From assembly GCF_902506505.1 (NCBI RefSeq), contig NZ_LR733406.1:2528826-2592825 (forward strand): a stretch of 64,000 nt of DNA, read 5' to 3'. Shown one piece after another: positions 21,518 through 32,014 of this stretch (positions within the stretch are counted from its first letter, which is position 1; every line of letters begins with the position of its first letter). This DNA comes from Pseudomonas sp. 8AS. Lineage in GTDB: Bacteria > Pseudomonadota > Gammaproteobacteria > Pseudomonadales > Pseudomonadaceae. Under the pieces are notes generated by a model. It was not told the origin of the DNA. It saw nothing but the letters and a program-made list of their open reading frames with translations, and ran no database searches. The translations under genes were made by a program, and so were the position numbers.

Positions 21518-21820
21518 ATGGGGGCTCTGACGAAAGCTGAGATGGCGGAACGTCTGTATGAAGAGCTTGGCCTGAATAAACGGGAAGCCAAGGAACTGGT
21601 CGAACTGTTTTTTGAAGAGATCCGCCACGCGCTGGAGGATAACGAGCAGGTCAAGCTGTCCGGTTTCGGCAACTTTGACCTGCGCGACAAGCGCCAGCGT
21701 CCGGGTCGTAATCCGAAAACAGGCGAAGAAATCCCAATCACGGCTCGCCGTGTTGTCACCTTTCGTCCGGGCCAGAAATTGAAGGCCAGAGTAGAGGCAT
21801 ATGCTGGAACCAAGTCATAA
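21518..21820 (+). CDS. ihfA: Integration host factor, alpha subunit
   Basis: A 100-residue HU/IHF-fold protein that bends DNA as a heterodimer with IhfB, serving recombination, replication and sigma-54 promoters. [21 protein letters not shown] and the beta-arm [20 protein letters not shown] with its intercalating proline are typical. The last 20 bases overlap the merR-like gene. The ATG sits directly after the pheT stop with AAGGAAG upstream. Confidence 0.97.
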   Translation: MGALTKAEMAERLYEELGLNKREAKELVELFFEEIRHALEDNEQVKLSGFGNFDLRDKRQRPGRNPKTGEEIPITARRVVTFRPGQKLKARVEAYAGTKS

Positions 21821-22157
21821 CGACGAGCTGCCGCCTATCCCTGGCAAGCGCTACTTCACCATCGGTGAAGTGAGTGACCTCTGTGCCGTCAAGCCTCATG
21901 TTTTACGTTACTGGGAGCAGGAGTTTCCCCAGCTTAATCCGGTGAAACGGCGAGGCAATCGCCGCTACTATCAGCGCCAGGATGTGCTGATGATCCGCCA
22001 GATTCGAGCGCTTCTGTACGACCAAGGCTTTACCATCGGCGGGGCGCGCCAGCGTCTGTCGGGCGATGAAGCCAAGGATGATACGACCCAGTACAAGCAG
22101 CTGATCCGGCAGATGATTGCCGAACTTGAGGATGTTCTGCTAGTGCTGCGAAAATAA
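21801..22157 (+). CDS. MerR-family transcriptional regulator
   Basis: A 118-residue protein with a MerR-type winged helix: [20 protein letters not shown] (20-39), then [20 protein letters not shown] and a coiled-coil C-terminus ([17 protein letters not shown]). It lacks an obvious metal-binding cysteine tail. It is the conserved companion of ihfA in many gamma-proteobacteria, and its target is unknown. It starts inside ihfA in another frame, so translation is coupled. The tRNA-Pro gene follows. Confidence 0.93.
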   Translation: MLEPSHNDELPPIPGKRYFTIGEVSDLCAVKPHVLRYWEQEFPQLNPVKRRGNRRYYQRQDVLMIRQIRALLYDQGFTIGGARQRLSGDEAKDDTTQYKQLIRQMIAELEDVLLVLRK

Positions 22158-22239
22158 CCTAGCAGTAGCAAAAAAAACTTCCACAATTCAGCAGCTTATT
22201 GTAAAGTCCACCTCGCTTTCGCTAACACGGAAGCATCGT

Positions 22240-22316
22240 CGGGGCGTAGCGCAGCCCGGTAGCGCACTTGCATGGGGTGCAAGGGGTCGAGTGTTCGAAT
22301 CACTCCGTCCCGACCA
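22240..22316 (+). tRNA. tRNA-Pro (anticodon GGG)
   Basis: A complete cloverleaf with encoded CCA. The acceptor is CGGGGCG/CGTCCCG with one G-U type mismatch, the D arm is GCGC/GCGC, the anticodon arm is CTTGC/GCAAG around ATGGGGT, and the T arm is GAGTG/CACTC with TTCGAAT. Anticodon bases are GGG. A terminator follows at 22328. The gene marks the edge of the accessory island. Confidence 0.97.
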
Positions 22317-22327
22317 AAAAACCCTAG

Positions 22328-22362
22328 AAAATCCAGCCACTTAACGGTGGCTGGATTTTTTT
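22328..22362 (+). terminator. Terminator after tRNA-Pro
   Basis: A 13-bp perfect stem AAAATCCAGCCAC / GTGGCTGGATTTT with a TTAACG loop, extended by further T residues. It ends the tRNA transcript. Confidence 0.9.
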
Positions 22363-22404
22363 ATGGGCGCAGTTTTTCGTTGCTAATAGGACTTTGGCTG
22401 TTCT

Positions 22405-22426
22405 GGTTGCCAATTGGTTGCCAATT
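22405..22426 (+). repeat. Two tandem copies of GGTTGCCAATT at the island edge
   Basis: The 11-base unit occurs twice back to back, 89 bases after tRNA-Pro. The interval 22365-22544 holds no supportable gene and may be what remains of the left end of an integrated element. Confidence 0.4.
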
Positions 22427-22544
22427 GAGATTGGCTTCTCAGTCCTGGGGAGATTAGGATCAACCCTGACAACGGAGTGGTATTCGCGAGCCTAGGGGGA
22501 GGGCGGATGTCGGCTCTGACTACCTTATTAGGGGCGACGGCATC

Positions 22545-25500
22545 ATGGAACTGATCGACAACATCAATCACCTGCTCGGCGATGATCTCAAGCAGACGCT
22601 CAAACCAGGTGCCCGCCTGAAGATCGCGGCCTCCTGCTTTTCGATGTACGCGTTTGAAGCGCTCAAAGCAGAACTGGAAAAAATCGACGAGCTTCAATTC
22701 ATCTTTACCTCGCCGACGTTCACCGCCAATGAGGTCGCCGACAAGATTCGCAAGGAACGCAAAGAATTCCACATCCCGAAGGTTGACCGCGAGCGAAGTC
22801 TGTATGGAAGTGAGTTCGAGATTCAGCTGCGCAACAAACTGACCCAGCGCGCGATTGCAAAAGAGTGCGCGGACTGGATGCGGCGCAAGGCGACGTTCAA
22901 GTCCAATCGCAGCAAGGCCCCCATGCAGCAGTTTGCCTGCGTTCAGGCTGCCGCCACAGAGACTGCCTACATGCCATTGCACGGTTTTACCGCCGTCGAC
23001 CTAGGCTACCAGCAGGGCAATGCTGTCTCCAACCTCGTCAACAAGATGGACGAGTCGACCTTTACGGCGACCTACCTCAGTCTGTTTAACCAGATCTGGC
23101 AAGACCCCGAGAAGCTGGAAGATGTGACTGCGCAGATTTGCGACCACATTGCGTCCGTTTACCAGGAAAATTCGCCCGAGAGCATCTATTTCCTGATGCT
23201 CTACAACATCTTCAATGAGTTCCTGGACGACATCAACGAGGATGTCCTACCAAACGACCGCACGGGATACCAAGACACGCTCATCTGGAACAAGCTCTTC
23301 AACTACCAGAAAGATGCGGCCACTGGCCTCATCAATAAGCTGGAAACCTACAGCGGCTGCATCCTGGCTGACAGCGTTGGCTTGGGCAAAACCTTCACGG
23401 CCCTGGCGGTCGTAAAGTATTACGAGCTGCGTAACAAGTCAGTCCTGGTGTTGTGCCCCAAGAAGCTGGCGGACAACTGGCTGAACTACAATCGCAACCT
23501 CAAGACCAACATCTTTGCCCGCGACCGGTTTAACTACGACGTGCTTTGTCATACCGACCTCAGCCGTACCAGCGGCGAGTCGTTTGGTACCCCCCTGAAC
23601 CGCATCAACTGGGGCAATTACGACCTCGTCGTCATCGACGAGTCGCACAACTTCCGCAACAACGACGCCTACAAGGACAAGGAAACCCGCTACCAGAAGC
23701 TGATGAACAAGGTCATCAAGGAGGGCGTGAAAACCAAGGTGCTGATGCTTTCAGCCACCCCGGTGAACAACCGCTTCAATGACCTGCGCAACCAACTGGC
23801 ACTGGCCTACGAGGGCGACTCCGAGAACCTCAGCAAGAAGCTGCGCACCGGCAAGACGGTAGAAGACATTTTCCGAGGTGCGCAGGCCAGCTTCAATGCA
23901 TGGGCAAAGCTTCCACCGGAAGAGCGCACCGCGCGGGCCATCCTGGACTCGTTGGACTTCGACTTCTTTGAATTGCTCGACAGCGTCACCATCGCACGCT
24001 CGCGCAAGCACATCCAGACCTTCTACGACACCAAGGATATCGGCCATTTCCCCGAGCGCCGTAAACCCTTGTCCTTCCATTGCCCGCTTACGCAACGTGC
24101 GGACGTGATGAGCTTCAACGAGATATTTGAACAACTGTCCCTGCTCAAACTCGCCGTGTACGCCCCGATCAGCTACATCCTGCCGAGTCGGCTCAAGAAG
24201 TACGAGGAGATGTACGATACACAGGTAGCCGGCGGCAAAGGAAAACTCAGACAGGTCGATCGCGAAAAGAGCCTGCAGGCGTTGATGACGACCAATCTGC
24301 TCAAACGCCTCGAAAGCTCGATTGAGTCTTTCCGCTTGACGCTCCAGTCCCTGCGTGCGAACCACACGAATACGCTGGCCAAGATCAGCACGTTCAATCA
24401 GACCGGCAACGTCGCCAGCATTGATGACCTGACCGACCAGCTGGAAAATCTCGACGCGGACGACGACGACCTGCCCGCCATTGGGGACAGCGAGATCGGC
24501 GGCAAGGTCAAGATCAGCCTCGCCGATATGGACTTGCCTTCTTGGGAGCACGAGCTAAAGGTCGATCTGGAAATCATTGATGCCTTGCTGGCGTCGATGA
24601 ACAAGATCACGCCTGACGATGACGCCAAGCTGCAGCACCTGAAGGCACTGGTGCTGGAGAAAATTGCAGCACCGATCAATCCCGGCAATAAGAAGGTGCT
24701 GATCTTCACCGCCTTCGCCGACACCGCTGACTATCTGTATGCCAATTTGGCTCCGGAGTTGCTAGCCACACAGACCCTGCACAGCGCGAAAGTCACCGGC
24801 AAAGGTGCGCCGAAGTCCACGCTCAAGAAGAGCTACGACTTCCAGGAACTGCTCACCCTCTTCTCGCCGCGTTCGAAGGAGAAAGTCATCGTGCTGCCGA
24901 ACGAACCAGCAGAGATTGACTTGCTGATCGGGACTGATTGCATCTCTGAAGGCCAGAACCTGCAGGACTGCGACTACCTCATCAACTACGACATCCACTG
25001 GAACCCCGTGCGCATCATCCAGCGCTTTGGCCGTGTGGATCGCATCGGCTCGCCCAACAGCAGTATCCAGCTGGTCAATTACTGGCCAGATATCTCGCTC
25101 GACGAGTACATCAACCTCAAGGAGCGGGTTGAGAGCCGGATGATGATTGCCGACGTCACGGCCACCGGTGACGACAACGTGCTGAGCGCCCAAGCCAACG
25201 ACGTGTCTTATCGCAAGGAACAACTGCGTCGTCTGCAAGAAGAAGTGATCGAGCTGGAAGACCTGAAGACTGGCGTGTCGATTACCGACCTCGGGCTCAA
25301 TGACTTCCGCATGGACTTGCTCAACTACGTTAAGGCCAATGGTGAAATGAGCAAGGTGCCAAGCGGGATGCACGCGGTGGTGCCTGCCAAGCCGGAGATG
25401 GGCCTGCGCCCTGGTGTAATCTTCACGCTGCGCAACCGCAATCCGAGCGTCAATGTTAGCCAGCACAACCGGCTACACCCTTACTACCTCGTCTATATCA

Positions 25501-25817
25501 ACCGCGAGGGTGAAGTCATTCACGACCATACCGAGGTCAAGCGTTTGCTGGATCTGGTGCGCAGTTGCTGCAAGGGGCAAGCCCAACCTATTCAGGATGC
25601 CTGCCGCCTGTTCAATAAGGAAACGGCCGATGGTCGCAAGATGCAGGTGTATTCGGACCTGCTTGGCCAGACCATACGCTCCATGATCGAGGTGAAAGAA
25701 GAGAAGGACCTGGACAGCCTGTTCAGCGGTGGCAAGACCTCCGCGCTGGTCAATACCATCGCGGGGCTGGACGACTTCGAATTGATCACCTTCCTCGTGA
25801 TTCAGGAGGCCGTATGA
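22545..25817 (+). CDS. SNF2-type helicase of a type III-like restriction locus
   Basis: A 1090-residue superfamily 2 helicase. The first 200 residues resemble the phospholipase D-like N-terminal region seen in such helicases (GARLKIAASCFSMYAFEALK) but show no HKD catalytic motif. Walker A is LADSVGLGKTFTA (275-287), the DEAH-like box is VVIDESHNF (near 362-370), and LMLSATPVNN is motif III. The C-terminal helicase lobe has FTAFADTADYLY, DCISEGQNLQ and QRFGRVDRIGS (near 820-835). AGGGG precedes the ATG. Its stop overlaps the next gene by four bases (ATGA). Context with Mod and Res suggests it moves along or remodels foreign DNA for the restriction complex; that role is inferred. Confidence 0.88.
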   Translation: MELIDNINHLLGDDLKQTLKPGARLKIAASCFSMYAFEALKAELEKIDELQFIFTSPTFTANEVADKIRKERKEFHIPKVDRERSLYGSEFEIQLRNKLTQRAIAKECADWMRRKATFKSNRSKAPMQQFACVQAAATETAYMPLHGFTAVDLGYQQGNAVSNLVNKMDESTFTATYLSLFNQIWQDPEKLEDVTAQICDHIASVYQENSPESIYFLMLYNIFNEFLDDINEDVLPNDRTGYQDTLIWNKLFNYQKDAATGLINKLETYSGCILADSVGLGKTFTALAVVKYYELRNKSVLVLCPKKLADNWLNYNRNLKTNIFARDRFNYDVLCHTDLSRTSGESFGTPLNRINWGNYDLVVIDESHNFRNNDAYKDKETRYQKLMNKVIKEGVKTKVLMLSATPVNNRFNDLRNQLALAYEGDSENLSKKLRTGKTVEDIFRGAQASFNAWAKLPPEERTARAILDSLDFDFFELLDSVTIARSRKHIQTFYDTKDIGHFPERRKPLSFHCPLTQRADVMSFNEIFEQLSLLKLAVYAPISYILPSRLKKYEEMYDTQVAGGKGKLRQVDREKSLQALMTTNLLKRLESSIESFRLTLQSLRANHTNTLAKISTFNQTGNVASIDDLTDQLENLDADDDDLPAIGDSEIGGKVKISLADMDLPSWEHELKVDLEIIDALLASMNKITPDDDAKLQHLKALVLEKIAAPINPGNKKVLIFTAFADTADYLYANLAPELLATQTLHSAKVTGKGAPKSTLKKSYDFQELLTLFSPRSKEKVIVLPNEPAEIDLLIGTDCISEGQNLQDCDYLINYDIHWNPVRIIQRFGRVDRIGSPNSSIQLVNYWPDISLDEYINLKERVESRMMIADVTATGDDNVLSAQANDVSYRKEQLRRLQEEVIELEDLKTGVSITDLGLNDFRMDLLNYVKANGEMSKVPSGMHAVVPAKPEMGLRPGVIFTLRNRNPSVNVSQHNRLHPYYLVYINREGEVIHDHTEVKRLLDLVRSCCKGQAQPIQDACRLFNKETADGRKMQVYSDLLGQTIRSMIEVKEEKDLDSLFSGGKTSALVNTIAGLDDFELITFLVIQEAV

Positions 25818-26506
25818 GTCTGCCTACCCGATTCGAGTCGAATGCCGCGTTCATCAACTACCCGAAGCAGGCCGCCTTTGGCCGCACCCTGCCAAAGAGC
25901 AAAATCTACGAACACAGCGGTGCCAACACAAGGTTGAAGGACTTGTTCGTTGAGCAGGTGGAGCAGATCGTCTGGCAATACAAGTTGGCACCGGAAACGA
26001 TCAACCTGCCCGCCAAGCCGGGAGTGCCAGAGCTTCAGATTTTCTCAATCCAGCTCAAGACGTCGGAGCTGCATCTGGACGTTTTGCGTTGCATCGATGG
26101 CGCGGTGCAGTTTCCAATCATCTTCGAGCTGAGCTTTGATGGCCGAACTCAGGTGATTGCCGCCTACAAGCGCCCGAACGAGTCAGACGCCAGTCGTTGG
26201 GTGTTGAGTAATTACTTTGCGTCGGCATGGCTGCCGAGCGACATCGAGCGCGCGGCGATGCCCATGGTGCTCGACTTAGGTGGTTTGTACGAACAGGTAC
26301 TTCAGCGCCTGATTCCTATGCCCGCGCGCCCGCAAGAAACCCTCACCGATTTTGTCGCCCGTGTCGAGTCGGTATCGGCCAAGCAGCGTGAGGTCGAGAA
26401 GGCTGCCAGCAAACTAGCGAAAGAAAAGCAATTTAACCGCAAGGTGGAGCTCAATGCGGAACTACGGAAGCTGAAAACTGAGCTGGACGAGCTCAAATTT
26501 GGATAG
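25814..26506 (+). CDS. DUF4391-like protein
   Basis: A 230-residue cytoplasmic protein of unknown function. Residues 1-175 look like the DUF4391 family (SLPTRFESNAAFINYPKQ, then ELSFDGRTQVIAAYKRPNES). The last 45 residues form a charged coiled coil (KQREVEKAASKLAKEKQ). The start overlaps the helicase stop by four bases and has AGGAGG upstream, so the two are made together. The family is often found beside helicases and type III-like methylases, from memory. No catalytic motif is obvious; a bridging subunit is the simplest guess. Confidence 0.7.
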   Translation: MSLPTRFESNAAFINYPKQAAFGRTLPKSKIYEHSGANTRLKDLFVEQVEQIVWQYKLAPETINLPAKPGVPELQIFSIQLKTSELHLDVLRCIDGAVQFPIIFELSFDGRTQVIAAYKRPNESDASRWVLSNYFASAWLPSDIERAAMPMVLDLGGLYEQVLQRLIPMPARPQETLTDFVARVESVSAKQREVEKAASKLAKEKQFNRKVELNAELRKLKTELDELKFG

Positions 26507-26533
26507 ACAGCATAGGGTCAGGGAGGAGCTAAG

Positions 26534-28414
26534 ATGAAGATTCAATCCGTTCGCATTAAGAACTTTAGGGCGCTCAAAGATGTATCGATCCCCTTCGATT
26601 CCATTACAACCTTCATCGGGCCCAATGGAGCAGGCAAGTCGACTGTGCTGCGAGCGCTCGATTGGTTCTTTAACGGCAAGCCGGGATCACTCACTGAGAA
26701 GGACTGTTCTTTTGGTGCAATCGACGAGAGCATCGAAGTACAGGTTACTTTCTCTGATCTGACCGCTAGGGATCGGGAGGCGCTTGGTAAGTACGCGCCA
26801 GAAGGCGTTTCGACCTTCACTGCCTGGAAGCTTCGTACACCTGACGGTGCTGAAGTGCTATCTGCCAATGCGAAGGGTTTTCCAGAGTTCAACCCAATTA
26901 AGGCAGCTAGTGGAGTCGCGGCAAAAAAAGAGCTTTACGCCAACCTAAGGGGTAGCCGACAAGATCTCGAGCTCCCGGCGGCAAGCACGGGTACAGCCAT
27001 AGAGCAGGCAATGACTACTTGGGAGGCGTCCCATTCAGATCTTCTGATTGAATCTCCAGAGTCGCTGCAGACTAATTTTTTCGGCTTCAACAGTGGCGGC
27101 AAGATGAGCGGCCTCTTCGACTTCGTTCTGGTGACTGCTGACCTTCGCGCAAGCGAGGAGTCGATCGACGGTAAGTCGAGCATCATTGGCCGAATCCTTG
27201 AGCGTTCAGTTGATCGCGCCGCGGCAGACGAGGAAATCGCGAAAATTGTCGAGGATGCACGTGCAAAACAGCAGGCGATCTACGAAGAGAAGTTTAAGGG
27301 GCAATTGGACTCAATAACTGCGCAGCTTAACGATGTTGTTGCGTCCTATGCGCCAGGTCGGATGGTCACTGTTTTCCCGGCAGAGGTAGAGCTCAAAGCA
27401 CCTCGGACAACGTTTGACGTTGCAGTTAAGGATGGGGCAACTGAGACCGCTGTAGAGCGCCAGGGGCATGGCTTCCAGCGCACAATTCTAATTTCGGCGC
27501 TCCAGCTTTTGGCGCAGTCGGGTGCCGCTTCAGCCGAAGGAGTCATTTGTTTAGCGATCGAGGAGCCAGAGCTCTTTCAGCACCCCATCCAAGCGCAAGC
27601 CTTTGCAAAGGTGCTCAGGTCTCTCGCCGAAGATGCAGGTAAGCGCATTCAAGTGACCTATGCGACGCACAGTCCTTACTTTCTTGAAGCACGGTATTTC
27701 GACCAAATCAGGAGGCTAACGAGGTCTTCGGATGAGGCTCCGGTTGTGACCGTCCACTTTGCCAAAGTCGAGGATGTGCAGGCGCTGCTAGAAGGCACCG
27801 TAGATGCTGGCCAGATTGAGCGTCAACTCGATGGCATCGTAACAGGCCGGCTCTCAGTTGCGTTATTCGCATCTCGTGTGCTTTTGGTCGAAGGGGATAC
27901 AGAGGTTGCAGTGTTTTATGGGGTTGGTGATCGGGATGCAGTAGGGCATCTGGAGTCGAAAGGATTGTCAATCGTTTCTGCTGGTGGCAAGGGGGGCATT
28001 CCGTTGGCTCATGCGATCCTCAGCTGCTTGGGGATCCCAACTTATACGCTCTTTGATGCTGATAGCGGATTTGAGGCACGTGCTCTGGCTGTAGGCAAGA
28101 AGCAGTCTGTTATTGATGCCGAGCGGACAAAATTCTCTACTGAGAACCGCCGATTGTTGAAATACTTTGGCGAGCAAGAGCTTGACTTCCCTGCGGAAAA
28201 AATTGGTGGTCGAGTTGCCACATTGAGTGACCACCTTGAAAGTTATCTTGAGGTCAATTGGCCTGAGTGGGGCATGTCGTGCGCGAAAATAGAGGCTTTC
28301 GCTGGAATCGATCTCGCTAAAAACCAGTATGCCTACCGAACTGCCACGATCGAAGCGGAGGGAGCTGTGCCTGAGATGCTTAAGCAAATTCTGGTCAAGG
28401 CCGCGGAGGTGTAA
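26534..28414 (+). CDS. OLD-family ATPase/TOPRIM endonuclease
   Basis: A 626-residue SMC/RecF-like ATPase with a C-terminal TOPRIM nuclease, as in class 1 overcoming-lysogenization-defect proteins. Walker A is GPNGAGKS at 29-36. The ABC-type C-motifs are around [19 protein letters not shown] and [12 protein letters not shown] (near 340). The TOPRIM acids are in [10 protein letters not shown] (near 447-456) and LFDADSG (near 507-513). The ribosome site GGGAGGAG precedes the ATG. Its DNA is visibly more AT-rich than the helicase before and the Mod after, so it may be a later insertion into the operon. It is followed after two bases by the DUF2130-like gene. OLD proteins act in phage defence (Gabija GajA is a relative), but no GajB is next to it. 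Confidence 0.85.
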   Translation: MKIQSVRIKNFRALKDVSIPFDSITTFIGPNGAGKSTVLRALDWFFNGKPGSLTEKDCSFGAIDESIEVQVTFSDLTARDREALGKYAPEGVSTFTAWKLRTPDGAEVLSANAKGFPEFNPIKAASGVAAKKELYANLRGSRQDLELPAASTGTAIEQAMTTWEASHSDLLIESPESLQTNFFGFNSGGKMSGLFDFVLVTADLRASEESIDGKSSIIGRILERSVDRAAADEEIAKIVEDARAKQQAIYEEKFKGQLDSITAQLNDVVASYAPGRMVTVFPAEVELKAPRTTFDVAVKDGATETAVERQGHGFQRTILISALQLLAQSGAASAEGVICLAIEEPELFQHPIQAQAFAKVLRSLAEDAGKRIQVTYATHSPYFLEARYFDQIRRLTRSSDEAPVVTVHFAKVEDVQALLEGTVDAGQIERQLDGIVTGRLSVALFASRVLLVEGDTEVAVFYGVGDRDAVGHLESKGLSIVSAGGKGGIPLAHAILSCLGIPTYTLFDADSGFEARALAVGKKQSVIDAERTKFSTENRRLLKYFGEQELDFPAEKIGGRVATLSDHLESYLEVNWPEWGMSCAKIEAFAGIDLAKNQYAYRTATIEAEGAVPEMLKQILVKAAEV

Positions 28415-28416
28415 TC

Positions 28417-29826
28417 ATGAATGAGATCATCTGTCCGCACTGTAAAAAGGCATTTAAGGTCGACGAGGCCGGGTATGCGGACATCTTAAAACAAGTCCGT
28501 GACAGTGAATTCGAAGCTCAGTTGCATGAGCGGCTGGAGCTGGCTGAACAGGAAAAGCGCAATGCCGTCGAACTCGCTCAAGCCAAGGCTGCGAGTGAGC
28601 TGCAGAGGACTGCTTCAGCTAAGGAAGCTGAGATTCAGCAGTTGAAGGCTAAGCTCGACGCCGTTGAGGTAGCGCAGAAACTCGCCGTAAGCGAGGCGCT
28701 GAGTGCTGTGGAAAAGGATCGTGATGCTCTAGCGAATGCTCTGGAACAGGCAAAGTACGAGCAGGAAACTGCATCCAAGCTTGCCGAGGCTAAGCGCCTG
28801 AGCGACTTGCAGAAAGCTGTTGCCATCAAGGATGCGGAGATTCTGAGCCTGCAGGCCAAGCTTGACGCGGGTGCCCTGGAACAAAGGCTTGCACTCGCTG
28901 AGGCCCTCGGTGTGGTTGAGAGGGAGCGCGACGAGCTGAAAGTTGGACTTGACCGGGCCTCGCTCGAGAAGCAGCTTGCTGAAACGGCATTGAAGGACAA
29001 ATACGAAACTCAGCTCAAGGATCGCGATGAGGCCATTGAGCGCCTGCGGGACATGAAGGTGCGTCTATCAACCAAGATGATTGGTGAGTCCCTTGAACAG
29101 CATTGCGAAATCGAGTTCAACCGCCTCCGTGCCACTGCATTTCCGAGGGCCTACTTCGAGAAGGACAACGACGCGCGGAGCGGTAGCAAGGGTGACTACA
29201 TCTTCCGCGACCTGGATGAAGCAGGCACTGAAATCGTCTCGATCATGTTCGAGATGAAGAACGAGAGTGACGAAACCGCCACCAAGAAGAAGAATGAGGA
29301 TTTTCTCAAAGAGCTCGACAAGGACCGTACCGAAAAGGGCTGCGAATACGCTGTGTTGGTCTCCCTACTTGAGCCAGAGAACGAGCTCTACAACGGAGGA
29401 ATCGTTGACGTATTCCATCGCTACCCGAAAATGTATGTTGTGCGCCCGCAGTTCTTCATCCCCATCATCACCCTGCTGCGCAATGCGGCGATGAAGTCTC
29501 TCCAGTACAAATCAGAACTGGCGTTGGTGAAGGCGCAAAATATCGACATCACCAACTTCGAGACCCAGCTCGACGACTTCAAGAGCGCATTCGGGCGTAA
29601 CTGGCGCCTCGCCTCTGAAGGCTTCGAGGAAGCAGTCAAGCGCATCGACGAAGCCATCAAAGACCTAGAAAAAACGAAAGACGCGCTGCATAAGTCGGCC
29701 AACAATCTGCGACTCGCCAACGATAAGGCTGAGGACCTCACGGTTAAGAAGCTGACGCGGAGTAATCCGACGATGGCAGCTAAATTTGCCGAGCTCAGGC
29801 ATCAAGGCAAGCCTGACGTCGAATAA
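28417..29826 (+). CDS. DUF2130-like coiled-coil protein with a possible PD-(D/E)XK core
   Basis: A 469-residue protein. A short Cys pair at the start (ICPHCKKAF, 4-12) suggests a zinc-knuckle half. Residues 20-225 are a long coiled coil of Ala, Glu, Lys and Leu repeats. The C-terminal 230 residues match the DUF2130 pattern ([20 protein letters not shown]). I see GDYIF with Asp260 and FEMKNE with Glu279-x-Lys281, the spacing of a PD-(D/E)XK nuclease core. The molecule could hold DNA through its coiled coil and cut it; this is inference. It starts two bases after the OLD gene and ends 72 bases before mod. Confidence 0.75.
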   Translation: MNEIICPHCKKAFKVDEAGYADILKQVRDSEFEAQLHERLELAEQEKRNAVELAQAKAASELQRTASAKEAEIQQLKAKLDAVEVAQKLAVSEALSAVEKDRDALANALEQAKYEQETASKLAEAKRLSDLQKAVAIKDAEILSLQAKLDAGALEQRLALAEALGVVERERDELKVGLDRASLEKQLAETALKDKYETQLKDRDEAIERLRDMKVRLSTKMIGESLEQHCEIEFNRLRATAFPRAYFEKDNDARSGSKGDYIFRDLDEAGTEIVSIMFEMKNESDETATKKKNEDFLKELDKDRTEKGCEYAVLVSLLEPENELYNGGIVDVFHRYPKMYVVRPQFFIPIITLLRNAAMKSLQYKSELALVKAQNIDITNFETQLDDFKSAFGRNWRLASEGFEEAVKRIDEAIKDLEKTKDALHKSANNLRLANDKAEDLTVKKLTRSNPTMAAKFAELRHQGKPDVE

Positions 29827-29898
29827 GGCAAGCAGCCTCTTGCAGCCACCTAATAGAACCACTCGCGCGTAAAGCACCTTGCGCCAAGGGAACACACG

Positions 29899-32004
29899 AT
29901 GGAAAAACTAAAAATGCATTCACCCAATCTCACACAGGACAACATCGCCCGTATTCGTGATCTGTTCCCGGGTTGCGTCACCGAAGCCAAGGGCGAGGAC
30001 GGCAGTGTGAAGCTGGCGGTGGATTTCGACCAGCTGCGGCAAGAGTTGGCTGAATCAATTGTCGAAGGACCGCAGGAACGCTACCACCTGAACTGGCCGG
30101 GCAAGCGCGAGGCATTGCTGACGGCGAACGCACCAATAGCTAAGACGCTGCGCCCCTGTCGTAACGAAAGCGTGGACTTCGACATCACGAAAAACCTGTT
30201 CATCGAAGGCGATAACCTTGAAGCGTTAAAGTTGCTGCAGGAAAACTACCTCGGGCAAGTCAAACTGATCTACATCGACCCTCCCTACAACACAGGGAAA
30301 GACTTTATCTACCGCGACAACTTTACGGCATCCAAAGAAGCGTTTGAGATATTTAGCGGCGAGCGTAACGAAGAAGGTGGTCGACTCGTCAGCAACCCGG
30401 AAACACGTGGTCGGTTTCATACTGACTGGCTGAATATGATCTATCCGCGCTTGACGCTGGCCAAGCGGCTGTTAAGCGACGATGGGCTTATTCTGATCAG
30501 CATTGATGACGCTGAGCAGGCGTCATTGCGCCGCGTCTGCGATCAGGTATTCGGCGAGCAGAACTTTGTTTCCCAGCTTGTGTGGGAAAAGGGTCGAAAA
30601 AACGACGCAAAGTATTTTTCCGTTGGGCATGAATACATGCTCATCTACGCCAAGGACTTGGTGTTTCTGCGTGAGCGAGGTGAGGTCTGGCGGGAAGAAA
30701 AGCCTGGCGCGCGGGAAATTTGGGCTGAATTCCTGCGACTGCAGAGCATTCATGGCGAAGACTATGTCGCGATGGAAGCAGCAATAAGTAAGTGGTATTC
30801 GGACCTGCCCAAAGGCCACCCGTCAAAGAAATGGGCGCGTTATAAGCGCGTGGATAAGAACGGCCCGTGGCGTGACCGTGACATTTCCTGGCCGGGTGGA
30901 GATGGCCCGCGGTATGACGTTATTCACCCAGAAACCAAGCAACCGTGTGTTGTGCCTGAGGCCGGCTGGAGATATTCATCTTCTGATGAGATGCAACGCC
31001 AGATAAAGCTAGGGCTTGTCGAGTTTCGAAAGGATCACACAGAGCCGCCATTTCGTAAGGCGCACATTCGCCCGATTCCTGATGCGGCGGTTGAAGATCA
31101 AGTTGATGGCGATGATGAAAGCGGCGATGAAGAGGCCGATGCGGAGCTCGCGACGCAAGTGCGCGGTTCGTATTTCTACAAGCAGTCCCAGGTGGCCGTG
31201 AAGTACCTGCGTAAGCTAATGGGGGCAAAAGTATTCAGCAACCCTAAAGATCATGACGAGCTTGCTCGTCTGATTGAATATGTGACGCCGCGCGACCGCG
31301 AAGCCATCATTATGGATTTCTTCGCAGGCTCGGGAACTACCGCAGAAGCAGTGATGAAGGCTAATGCTGTCTATGGAACTAATCACCGTTTCATTCTCGT
31401 GCAACTGCCGGAAAGCCTTGAAGACGCCCTGGCATCAACAACAGGCACAGCGAAGAAGACCGTTCAGGCAGCAATCAATCTCCTTAAAAAAAATACTCGC
31501 CCGTTGTTGCTCTCGGAGGTAACAAAAGAGCGCATTCGTAGGGCCGGCGAAGTCACATTGAAGGAAGACTCACACGAGGAGTGGAAGAAGGATATTGGTT
31601 TCCGCGTTCTCAAGATCGACACTTCGAATATGGCCGACGTTTACTACGTGCCTGATGCGCTCGATAAGGCCAAGCTCGACCTGTTCGTCGACAACATCAA
31701 ACCCGACCGCACGCCTGAGGATCTGCTGTTTCAGGTGATGCTGGATTGGGGGGTCGACCTGGCACTGCCCATTAGCAAGCAGTCTATTCAAGGCAAGGAC
31801 GTGTTCTTCGTCGATAGCAATGCGCTGGCGGCATGTTTCGACGCCAGTGGTAGCATCGACGAAGCCTTCGTGAAGGAGCTGGCCAAGCATCAACCGCTGC
31901 GTGTGGTGTTCCGCGACGCAGGCTACAAAGACAGCTCGGTAAAGATTAACGTCGAGCAGATTTTCAAGCTCTTGTCGCCCACCACCGAAGTGAAATGCAT
32001 CTGA
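29899..32004 (+). CDS. Type III restriction-modification DNA methyltransferase (Mod)
   Basis: A 701-residue N6-adenine methyltransferase, slightly longer than usual Mod subunits. The catalytic motif IV, DPPY, is at 127-130 ([14 protein letters not shown]). The AdoMet motif, DFFAGSGTT, comes later at about 473-481, so the order is that of the beta class, typical of type III Mod. The region between them should contain target recognition. It protects host DNA at a specific asymmetric site and guides Res. AAGGGAAC lies upstream of ATG 29899; MHSPNLT at 29914 is a possible second start. Res begins ten bases after its stop. Confidence 0.93.
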   Translation: MEKLKMHSPNLTQDNIARIRDLFPGCVTEAKGEDGSVKLAVDFDQLRQELAESIVEGPQERYHLNWPGKREALLTANAPIAKTLRPCRNESVDFDITKNLFIEGDNLEALKLLQENYLGQVKLIYIDPPYNTGKDFIYRDNFTASKEAFEIFSGERNEEGGRLVSNPETRGRFHTDWLNMIYPRLTLAKRLLSDDGLILISIDDAEQASLRRVCDQVFGEQNFVSQLVWEKGRKNDAKYFSVGHEYMLIYAKDLVFLRERGEVWREEKPGAREIWAEFLRLQSIHGEDYVAMEAAISKWYSDLPKGHPSKKWARYKRVDKNGPWRDRDISWPGGDGPRYDVIHPETKQPCVVPEAGWRYSSSDEMQRQIKLGLVEFRKDHTEPPFRKAHIRPIPDAAVEDQVDGDDESGDEEADAELATQVRGSYFYKQSQVAVKYLRKLMGAKVFSNPKDHDELARLIEYVTPRDREAIIMDFFAGSGTTAEAVMKANAVYGTNHRFILVQLPESLEDALASTTGTAKKTVQAAINLLKKNTRPLLLSEVTKERIRRAGEVTLKEDSHEEWKKDIGFRVLKIDTSNMADVYYVPDALDKAKLDLFVDNIKPDRTPEDLLFQVMLDWGVDLALPISKQSIQGKDVFFVDSNALAACFDASGSIDEAFVKELAKHQPLRVVFRDAGYKDSSVKINVEQIFKLLSPTTEVKCI

Positions 32005-32014
32005 GGGGCGCGTG

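Noticed and set aside
22545..23200. Active phospholipase D nuclease domain at the N-terminus of the SNF2-type helicase
   Set aside because: The region is only loosely PLD-like and no H-x-K-x4-D motif is present.
26534..28414. Gabija GajA
   Set aside because: The OLD-type ATPase is followed by a DUF2130-like gene, not by a UvrD-like GajB.
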